NCBI GenBank assembly: GCA_041395745.1
Contig: JAWKZV010000001.1
Span: 496,001 to 560,000 of the forward strand
Direction of reading: 5' to 3'
Source of the DNA: Porticoccus sp041395745
Lineage (GTDB): Bacteria; Pseudomonadota; Gammaproteobacteria; Pseudomonadales; Porticoccaceae
DNA: 64,000 nt
The notes beneath the pieces are model-generated. The model was not told where the DNA came from and searched no databases. It saw nothing but the letters and a program-made list of their open reading frames with translations. Positions 58,019 to 64,000 of the stretch are shown in pieces (positions within the stretch are counted from its first letter, which is position 1; the number at the start of each line of letters is the position of its first letter). Both the position numbers and the translations under genes were made by a program.

Positions 58019-59035
58019 ATGCAAGTTTATTACGACAAAGACTGCGATCTTTCCATCATCCAGGGCATGAAAGTGGCCGTTATCGGTTACGGTTCACAGG
58101 GCCATGCCCACGCTCTGAACCTGAAGGACTCCGGCGTTGATGTCACTGTGGGTCTGCGTCCCGGCTCCGCCTCTGCCGTCAAGGCCGAGAAGGCCGGTCT
58201 GGCGGTCAAGAGCGTACCCGAAGCGGTTGCTGCTGCGGATCTGGTGATGATCCTGACTCCCGACGAGTTCCAGTCCCAGCTGTACAAGAGCGAAATTGAG
58301 CCCAACCTGAAAAAAGGCGGCACCCTGGCTTTCGCCCACGGTTTTGCCATTCACTACAACCAGGTTGTGCCCCGTGCCGATCTGGACGTGATCATGATCG
58401 CCCCGAAAGCGCCTGGTCACACCGTGCGCAGTGAATTCACCAAGGGCGGTGGTATCCCCGACCTGGTGGCAATATTCCAGGATGCTTCCGGCAATGCCAA
58501 AAATGTTGCTCTGTCCTACGCCAGCGGTGTTGGCGGTGGTCGCACCGGTATCATCGAAACCACCTTCAAGGACGAGACTGAAACCGACCTGTTTGGTGAG
58601 CAGGCTGTTCTGTGTGGCGGTTGCGTGGAGTTGGTCAAGGCCGGTTTCGACACCCTGGTGGAAGCGGGTTACGCGCCGGAAATGGCTTACTTCGAGTGTC
58701 TGCACGAGCTGAAACTGATCGTCGACCTGATGTACGAAGGCGGTATTGCCAACATGAACTACTCCATCTCCAACAATGCGGAGTACGGCGAATACGTCAC
58801 CGGACCTGAGGTGATCAATGAGCAGTCCCGCGCTGCCATGCGCAATGCCCTGAAGCGCATCCAGAACGGTGAGTACGCCAAGATGTTCATTTCCGAAGGT
58901 GCTACCAACTATCCGTCCATGACCGCCTACCGCCGCAACAACGCTGCTCACCAGATCGAGCAGGTTGGTGGCCGTCTGCGCGCCATGATGCCCTGGATCG
59001 CCGCCAACAAACTGGTGGACAAAGAGAAAAACTAA
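58019..59035 (+). CDS. ilvC: Ketol-acid reductoisomerase
   Basis: A 338-residue class I enzyme (standard length). The NADPH Rossmann loop is VIGYGSQGHAHALNLKDSG; metal-binding and active-site residues lie in the knotted C-terminal domain (ETDLFGEQAVLCGG, ECLHELKLIVDLMYEGG). It makes dihydroxy acids in the Ile/Val/Leu pathway. ATG 58019 is the family start, with AGG upstream; the GTG at 58010 is rejected. Confidence 0.97.
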   Translation: MQVYYDKDCDLSIIQGMKVAVIGYGSQGHAHALNLKDSGVDVTVGLRPGSASAVKAEKAGLAVKSVPEAVAAADLVMILTPDEFQSQLYKSEIEPNLKKGGTLAFAHGFAIHYNQVVPRADLDVIMIAPKAPGHTVRSEFTKGGGIPDLVAIFQDASGNAKNVALSYASGVGGGRTGIIETTFKDETETDLFGEQAVLCGGCVELVKAGFDTLVEAGYAPEMAYFECLHELKLIVDLMYEGGIANMNYSISNNAEYGEYVTGPEVINEQSRAAMRNALKRIQNGEYAKMFISEGATNYPSMTAYRRNNAAHQIEQVGGRLRAMMPWIAANKLVDKEKN

Positions 59036-59054
59036 GCTGCCAAGCTGTTGTCTT

Positions 59055-59082
59055 AAAAACCGCGCTTCGGCGCGGTTTTTTT
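59055..59082 (+). terminator. Rho-independent terminator after ilvC
   Basis: Perfect stem AAAACCGCGC / GCGCGGTTTT with a TTCG tetraloop, then a T run. Confidence 0.95.
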
Positions 59083-59164
59083 GTCAGAGGCTTTGATGTT
59101 TAATGGGCATCCGGCTGTTTTTGTCAGGCTCGTATTGAGGAGCCTGTTATACCCGAGACGAGAT

Positions 59165-59977
59165 ATGACAGATAGCGAACACCAGCCCACCAGCGACAGC
59201 AGCGAGCAGGGCCCGCAGCACCCCACGGATGAGGGTCATCCTGCCCAGGGTCCCGAACGCACTCGCCACAAGGGGATCTACCTGTTGCCAAACCTGTTCA
59301 CCACCGGCGCGCTGTTTGCCGGGTTTTATGCCATCTTGGCAGGGATGGACGGCAAGTTCGAAGCGGCAGCAATCGCCATTTTTGTGGCGATGATTTTTGA
59401 CGGTCTGGATGGCCGGGTGGCGCGTTTGACTAATACCTCCAGCGAATTCGGGGTACAGTACGACAGTCTCTCCGACATGGTGTCTTTTGGTGTGGCGCCG
59501 GCAGTGGTTGCTTTCAGCTGGATGCTCAATGAGTTGGGCCGTGTTGGTTGGGCGGCTGCTTTTATCTACGCCTCTTGTGCCGCACTGCGCCTGGCCCGCT
59601 TTAACACCCAGGTGGATGTGGTCGACAAACGCTATTTTATTGGCATCGCCAGTCCAACCGCGGCGGCGCTGGTAGCCGGGCTGGTGTGGAGTGGCTATGA
59701 CGCAGAGCCGTCTTCACAGTTGGCGGTGCTGGCTGCGCTGGTCACGGCGTTGTCGGGGCTGCTGATGGTATCCAATTTCCGCTACCACAGTTTCAAAGGG
59801 CTGGATCTGAAGGGCAAAGTGCCATTTGTGGTGCTGTTCGGCGTGGCCATGGCCCTGGTGATCATCACTATTGATCCACCGCGCATCCTGTTTCTGATGG
59901 CGCTGGTTTACGCGCTATCCGCGCCGTCCCAATGGTTGTGGCGAAAACTCCGCTCCCGCCAGCAAAAGCCCTCCTGA
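59165..59977 (+). CDS. pssA: CDP-diacylglycerol-serine O-phosphatidyltransferase
   Basis: A 270-residue membrane protein of the CDP-alcohol phosphatidyltransferase type: DGLDGRVARLTNTSSEFGV followed by QYDSLSD is the DGxxAR(x)8G(x)3D(x)3D motif. About eight helices. The N-terminal 40 residues are polar and rich in Glu, Gln and Pro. ATG 59165 is favoured over a 28-residue extension. It makes phosphatidylserine, precursor of phosphatidylethanolamine. Located between ilvC and leuA, as in Pseudomonas. Confidence 0.92.
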   Translation: MTDSEHQPTSDSSEQGPQHPTDEGHPAQGPERTRHKGIYLLPNLFTTGALFAGFYAILAGMDGKFEAAAIAIFVAMIFDGLDGRVARLTNTSSEFGVQYDSLSDMVSFGVAPAVVAFSWMLNELGRVGWAAAFIYASCAALRLARFNTQVDVVDKRYFIGIASPTAAALVAGLVWSGYDAEPSSQLAVLAALVTALSGLLMVSNFRYHSFKGLDLKGKVPFVVLFGVAMALVIITIDPPRILFLMALVYALSAPSQWLWRKLRSRQQKPS

Positions 59978-60078
59978 CGGGGCGTGGCAGGAGAGCGGTA
60001 AACTGCCTGGATGGTCCAAACAACCCGATTTCTGATTGATCTCCTATGCAGAACGAATAGTTGAATTCAAGAGCACCA

Positions 60079-60138
60079 ATGCGCCAGGACACTCTGTCCG
60101 CTGGCGCCTTTCATCTGTTGCTGCTACTGCTGCCCTGA
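60079..60138 (+). CDS. leuL: Leader peptide of leuA with six Leu codons in a row
   Basis: A 19-residue frame, MRQDTLSAGAFHLLLLLLP, ends at 60138, 134 bases before leuA. Codons 13-18 are CTG TTG CTG CTA CTG CTG, which is hard to explain by chance and is the hallmark of a leucine attenuator. When Leu-tRNA is scarce the ribosome would stall here and change the RNA fold. The 5' half of the frame itself forms a strong hairpin (GCGCCAG...CTGGCGC, 60081-60107). No good ribosome site stands out, only GAG near 60071. Confidence 0.75.
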   Translation: MRQDTLSAGAFHLLLLLLP

Positions 60139-60224
60139 GGGGCATCAGTTTCTTTTCTCAAAACCGTTTTCCCGTTTGCAAATACCTCTCTCCACAGGGA
60201 GAATTCGCATAATTATTTTGTCCG

Positions 60225-60250
60225 GCCCCACGCAGTGGCATTGCGGGGGC
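60225..60250 (+). promoter_or_regulatory. Hairpin between leuL and leuA, likely attenuator element
   Basis: GCCCC-A-CGCA (60225-60234) pairs with TGCGGGGGC (60242-60250) around a GTGGCAT loop. It lies 22 bases before the leuA start. It has no T run after it, so it could act on translation or be one of two alternative folds; a smaller CTCCACAGGGAG stem followed by an AT-rich run lies at 60189-60220. Confidence 0.5.
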
Positions 60251-60272
60251 AAAATATCCGGAGTAGCAACTG

Positions 60273-61820
60273 ATGGACAAACAACACCTGGTAATTTTTG
60301 ACACGACTCTGCGTGATGGCGAGCAGAGTCCCGGCGCCTCCATGACCAAGGAGGAGAAACTCCGTGTGGCCAAGGCACTGGAGAAACTGCGGGTGGATGT
60401 CATTGAGGCGGGGTTTGCCGTGTCCAGTCCCGGCGATTTCGACGCGGTTAAATCCATTGCCGAAACCATCAAGGATTCCACCGTTTGCAGTCTGGCCCGC
60501 ACCACTCACGTGGATATTGAGCGCGCTGCCGAAGCATTGAAGAACGCCAATTCCGGTCGCATTCACACCTTTATTGCGACCTCGCCGATTCATATGAAAT
60601 ACAAACTGCAAATGACCCCGGACCAGGTGGTCGATCAGGCCGTTTCTGCAGTGAAGCTTGCCCGCAACATGATGGGGGATGTGGAATTTTCCCTGGAGGA
60701 TGCCAGCCGTTCCGAGTTTGATTTTATGTGTCGCATCATCGAACAGGTGATTGATGCCGGCGCCGGCACCATCAACCTGCCCGATACCGTGGGTTATGGC
60801 TTTCCGGAAGAGTATGCGAACACCATCGGCCGGTTGATCGAAACCATCCCGAATTCCGATAAGGCCATTTTCTCGGTGCACTGCCACAACGACCTGGGAC
60901 TGGCCGTTTCCAACTCCCTTGCGGCCGTTATGAAGGGAGCCCGTCAGGTGGAATGTACCATCAATGGCCTTGGCGAGCGGGCAGGTAACGCGGCGCTGGA
61001 GGAGATTGTCATGGCGGTGCGTACCCGCAAGGATATCTTCCCGGTAGAAACCCGTGTCGATACTACCCAGATCGTCGCCACCTCTCGGTTGGTCTCCAGC
61101 ATTACCGGCTTCCCGGTACAGCCCAACAAGGCCATCGTCGGGGCCAACGCCTTCGCCCACGAGTCCGGTATTCACCAGGACGGCGTACTGAAGTTCCGCG
61201 AAACCTACGAAATCATGAAGGCCCAGGATGTGGGCTGGAGCACCAACAAGATCGTGCTGGGCAAGCTGTCCGGCCGAGCGGCATTCTCCGCCCGTCTCGA
61301 AGAGCTAGGCATTCAGTTCGATAACAAGGCCGATCTGAACGAGGCCTTTGTCCGCTTCAAGGAGTTGGCAGACAAGAAGCGCGAGATTTATGACGAGGAC
61401 TTGCAGGCGCTGGTATCGGAAATCCAGGTGAGTGAAACCGGGGGAGAGCAGATCGTCCTGGGTGATCTGGAAGTGATTTCCAAAACCGGCCAGCTGCCCC
61501 ATGCTGAACTTTCCCTGCACTTCAAGGGTGAAACCTACCGCTCTGCGGCAGACGGCGATGGCCCGGTAGATGCCGTATTCAAAGCCATCGAAAATCTGAC
61601 CAAGAGCCAGTCAGAATTGAAGCTCTACCTGGTCAATGCCGTGACCGAGGGGACTGACTCACAGGGCGAAGTAACCGTGCGCCTCGAGAAGGGCGGTCGT
61701 ATCGTCAATGGACAGGGCGCCGACACGGACATTCTGGTGGCCAGTGCCAAGGCCTACCTGAATGCCCTGAACCTGCTGGAAAATCCTGACCGACTGCACC
61801 CGCAACTGGGTGGAGTGTAA
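60273..61820 (+). CDS. leuA: 2-isopropylmalate synthase
   Basis: A 515-residue enzyme of the HMGL-like TIM-barrel family: IFDTTLRDGEQSPGASM, the metal site HCHNDLG, then the C-terminal leucine-binding regulatory domain (about 390-515). It condenses acetyl-CoA with 2-oxoisovalerate, the committed step to leucine, and is feedback-inhibited by Leu. Preceded by a leucine leader peptide, so both transcription and activity appear Leu-controlled. Confidence 0.97.
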   Translation: MDKQHLVIFDTTLRDGEQSPGASMTKEEKLRVAKALEKLRVDVIEAGFAVSSPGDFDAVKSIAETIKDSTVCSLARTTHVDIERAAEALKNANSGRIHTFIATSPIHMKYKLQMTPDQVVDQAVSAVKLARNMMGDVEFSLEDASRSEFDFMCRIIEQVIDAGAGTINLPDTVGYGFPEEYANTIGRLIETIPNSDKAIFSVHCHNDLGLAVSNSLAAVMKGARQVECTINGLGERAGNAALEEIVMAVRTRKDIFPVETRVDTTQIVATSRLVSSITGFPVQPNKAIVGANAFAHESGIHQDGVLKFRETYEIMKAQDVGWSTNKIVLGKLSGRAAFSARLEELGIQFDNKADLNEAFVRFKELADKKREIYDEDLQALVSEIQVSETGGEQIVLGDLEVISKTGQLPHAELSLHFKGETYRSAADGDGPVDAVFKAIENLTKSQSELKLYLVNAVTEGTDSQGEVTVRLEKGGRIVNGQGADTDILVASAKAYLNALNLLENPDRLHPQLGGV

Positions 61821-61831
61821 GGCCTCCGCCA

Positions 61832-62620
61832 ATGACGCCGGACCTTCGCGACTGGTATCTCGGCACCCTGGGGATTGTGCAATATCGCCCCAGGGACCTG
61901 GGTGTGGTAGAACTACCGTTCCATGTTGAGGTGCGGAATCAGCCTGCGGAAGTGAGGGACATCCCGGAAGAACGGCCCGCAATAACTGCAGAGACTTCCC
62001 AGGCCCGCCAGAAAACGTCTGTCACGGACGTTGTCACAGCTAAAACTGACAACGTTAGAGATACAGGAAAAGACACAGGAAAAACTGAAGACTCGGGTGT
62101 GGTTCCCACCTCTCCGATGCCGCTATCTCCTGCCGCCGAAGCCACAGAAGAGGTGCCGGTTGCCCCTTTCCGGCTCTGGTGTTGGCAGCCCGTTGACGAC
62201 CTACTGGTGCTGAACAGTGTGTCTCCCGGGGCATCACCACTGGCAGAAGAAATGGAGTTGTTGGGAAATTTGCTGAAGTCTATCGATCGAGCAGGTTCGT
62301 CCCGCCCGCCCCCTGAATTCATAGACTGGCCGTTCCCCGGCCAGAATCGCACCGATCTGGCTGGTGCTCGCGACATGCTGTCGGTATTTGTGGATGTCCG
62401 CATTCGCCAGCGCGGCGTACTCTGGGTGCTTTTGATGGGCGATGTTGCGGCCCGACTGCTGCTGGCAACGGAACCTACTGGGGATGCCTCAGCCATCGGA
62501 CTTCGAGAGCTACCCGGCGGTGCCACAGCGGCAATTTTGCCCTCCTTGCAGGATATGTTGCAGCAGACCCATCTCAAGAGCGGTGCCTGGCAGGCGCTGC
62601 GAGAACTCCCTTCTACCTGA
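61832..62620 (+). CDS. HolD-like DNA polymerase III psi subunit, enlarged (putative)
   Basis: A 262-residue protein. The N-terminus LRDWYLGTLGIVQYRPR resembles the E. coli HolD start (RRDWQLQQLGITQW), which binds SSB-linked chi. Residues about 35-110 form a low-complexity Thr/Glu/Pro linker. The C-terminal part (WCWQPVDDLLVLNSV, then LLGNLLKSI) also fits HolD-like proteins. Pseudomonads have a similarly large, divergent psi. The gene overlaps rimI by one base, as holD precedes rimI in E. coli, which supports the call. Confidence 0.65.
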   Translation: MTPDLRDWYLGTLGIVQYRPRDLGVVELPFHVEVRNQPAEVRDIPEERPAITAETSQARQKTSVTDVVTAKTDNVRDTGKDTGKTEDSGVVPTSPMPLSPAAEATEEVPVAPFRLWCWQPVDDLLVLNSVSPGASPLAEEMELLGNLLKSIDRAGSSRPPPEFIDWPFPGQNRTDLAGARDMLSVFVDVRIRQRGVLWVLLMGDVAARLLLATEPTGDASAIGLRELPGGATAAILPSLQDMLQQTHLKSGAWQALRELPST

Positions 62621-63078
62621 TGAGTAATTCCCAAGCGATAGTCCGAGCAATGCTGGCGGAGGATCTCGATTCCATCGCCGCGATTGAACAGCTTGTGACC
62701 CCCCATCCCTGGAGTCGCCAACAGTTCCAGGACAGTCTCGAAAAACACCGCTGCCTGACCATGATTGCTTCCGGCCAGCCGGTGGGTTATGCCATCTATA
62801 CCGTGGTGGTGGGGGAGGCCGAGATTCTCAATATTGCAATTGCTCCACAGTGGCAGGGAAAGGGGCTTGGGGCCCAGCTGCTGGAAGCGGTGATGGAGAG
62901 TATTACACCAGAGGCGGAGCGACTGTTTCTGGAGGTGCGGGCAGATAATTACCCGGCTCAGGCCCTCTACCAGAACGCCGGGCTGGTGGAAATCTGTGTG
63001 CGCCGCAATTATTACCGCACAGCTGCGGGGCCAGTAGACGCGATTATCATGGCCATGGACTTTGGTACATCTCTCTGA
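62620..63078 (+). CDS. rimI: Ribosomal protein S18 alanine N-acetyltransferase
   Basis: A 152-residue GNAT enzyme: acetyl-CoA loop IAPQWQGKGLGAQLL and the RimI-type EVRADNYPAQALYQNAGL...RRNYY segment. Acetylates the N-terminus of S18. ATG overlaps the preceding TGA. Confidence 0.93.
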   Translation: MSNSQAIVRAMLAEDLDSIAAIEQLVTPHPWSRQQFQDSLEKHRCLTMIASGQPVGYAIYTVVVGEAEILNIAIAPQWQGKGLGAQLLEAVMESITPEAERLFLEVRADNYPAQALYQNAGLVEICVRRNYYRTAAGPVDAIIMAMDFGTSL

Positions 63079-63254
63079 ATCACCAGATTTGAGCCTGTGA
63101 GCACCCTCTGATGTGTCTTTTTTGTGATTAAGTCACGAATTTTTGATCCCCAAGTATGAAATATCTTCAGACAAAGTTAAGAATATATGCAGGTTTATGG
63201 ATAAGTAACCGGTTTTGACTGAGTCAATTTTGTCACTGGGAGCGTGAACATCAG

Positions 63255-64000
63255 ATGAAGGAAATTACAGAAGATGTTGTGGCTCAGTCCACCCGGTTTG
63301 AAATAGCTCATTTGCTGCTTGAGCGACTTCCTCTCTGCTTGGGAGTAAGCGCTGGATTCAGTTTTTTGCAAGCGGTGGCTTGGGTCAAAAACACGTCTGC
63401 ATGGCCACTAGCGTTGTGGTGCCTTTTTGCGGTGGCTACTTTTCTTGCTGGTTGGTTGTTGAGTCGGCGCTTGGCTATGAGTTACCAGGTGATTGGCCTC
63501 AATGCCAAGCTGGTGGAGGACATCAACAATCTCGCCGTCGTGCTGGCAGTGGTGGTTGGGCTTGTTTGGCTGTTTGCCAGCATCATCCAGTTTTACGCAC
63601 GCGGATCAGACCAATGGCTGTATTTCTCGATTCTTATCGGTGCTGCTGCCAGTACGGGCATGCTGTTCAGCTACAACATTCGCGCGTCGTTGATCAGTGT
63701 CGGTATGGTGCTGTTGCCATGCATCATCCAGGTTTCTCTCTCCGGGCATGAAACCAGTCTCTACTTCGCAGCGTTCAGCCTTATCTACATGGCAACGCTT
63801 TATTTTGTCTTGATCCAACTGCATCAACTGCTCGAAAGGAATGTCTCTCTGCGGATAGCCAGTGAGGAATCTGCTCGGAAGCGTGCTGAATTGAGTTATC
63901 TGTTTGAGCAGCATTGGCAGAATGCGCCGCTGGCGGCAGTACAATGGGATCGGGAGGGGCGGGTTATTGACTGGAATCCCAGCGCCGAAAAATTGTTCGG
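63255..64000 (+). CDS. Membrane sensor with MASE-like N-terminus and PAS domain, cut by window end
   Basis: An open frame from ATG 63255 to the window edge (248 codons, no stop). Six to seven hydrophobic segments fill residues about 25-190 (for example LALWCLFAVATFLAGWLL, NNLAVVLAVVVGLVWLF). A linker helix rich in Arg and Glu follows, then the start of a PAS domain (FEQHWQNAPLAAVQWDREG, then RVIDWNPSAEKLF). Such proteins usually end in GGDEF/EAL or histidine-kinase domains; which one is outside the window. Confidence 0.7.
   Translation, partial: MKEITEDVVAQSTRFEIAHLLLERLPLCLGVSAGFSFLQAVAWVKNTSAWPLALWCLFAVATFLAGWLLSRRLAMSYQVIGLNAKLVEDINNLAVVLAVVVGLVWLFASIIQFYARGSDQWLYFSILIGAAASTGMLFSYNIRASLISVGMVLLPCIIQVSLSGHETSLYFAAFSLIYMATLYFVLIQLHQLLERNVSLRIASEESARKRAELSYLFEQHWQNAPLAAVQWDREGRVIDWNPSAEKLF

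Noticed and set aside
58094..58951. 285-codon open frame antisense to ilvC
   Set aside because: Shadow of ilvC, which has all expected motifs and normal length.
60213..61175. 320-codon open frame antisense to leuA
   Set aside because: Gly/His/Asn-rich composition typical of a shadow frame; leuA is certain on the other strand.
1..64000. tRNA, rRNA or CRISPR array
   Set aside because: No cloverleaf, rRNA segment or regularly spaced repeat was recognised in any gap.

Overview
The window comes from a Gram-negative gammaproteobacterium, probably a marine or estuarine member of the Cellvibrionales/Pseudomonadales side of the class (Microbulbifer-like; inferred from gene content and neighbourhoods, not proven). 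Supporting features are fabA-fabB, the ileS-lspA-fkpB-ispH operon, a fimU-pilVWX-pilY1-pilE block, pilS-pilR, bamD divergent from rluD-pgeF-clpB, ilvIH-ilvC-pssA-leuA, and a large HolD-like protein before rimI. The core genes look moderately GC-rich. The first 6.8 kb is visibly AT-rich, which suggests horizontal transfer.

1-17.5 kb is a polysaccharide locus. A flippase, an unusual ParB-like/nucleotidyltransferase-like protein, an O-antigen-type polymerase, an FkbM methyltransferase and a GT2 glycosyltransferase are followed by a colanic-acid-like run: wcaF-like acetyltransferase, gmd, fcl, wcaI, gmm, manC. A convergent wcaJ-like initiating sugar-1-P transferase lies beyond ssb and a GST gene. 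The set would make GDP-L-fucose and build a fucose-containing exopolysaccharide. From about 9.95 to 14.8 kb almost every frame is broken (wcaI, IS3 transposase, manC, a YajR-like MFS transporter), and an IS3-family element has split gmm.

17.6-37.5 kb is core metabolism: unsaturated fatty acid synthesis (fabA-fabB), ispB divergent from rplU-rpmA, obgE-DUF402-proB, a 2OG-Fe(II) oxygenase, ptsP-mgtC, a RimK-like ATP-grasp enzyme, rpsT divergent from murJ, then ribF-ileS-lspA-fkpB-ispH. 37.5-48.2 kb (minus strand) is a type IV pilus region: minor pilins, the PilY1 adhesin, a small unknown exported protein, and the PilS/PilR system. 48.2-55.3 kb holds nadE, bamD, rluD, pgeF, heat-shock clpB and a DUF4124 protein. 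55.7-64 kb holds branched-chain amino acid synthesis (ilvI-ilvH-ilvC), pssA, leuA with a six-leucine leader peptide, a HolD-like gene, rimI, and the start of a membrane sensor cut by the window edge.

The reader should know that several genes expected to be needed (murJ, ptsP, ilvI, pilY1) carry single-base-type frameshifts, mostly in short G/C runs. These look more like consensus errors than true pseudogenes. The same explanation may account for part of the apparent decay at 9.95-14.8 kb. I found no rRNA, tRNA or CRISPR array.
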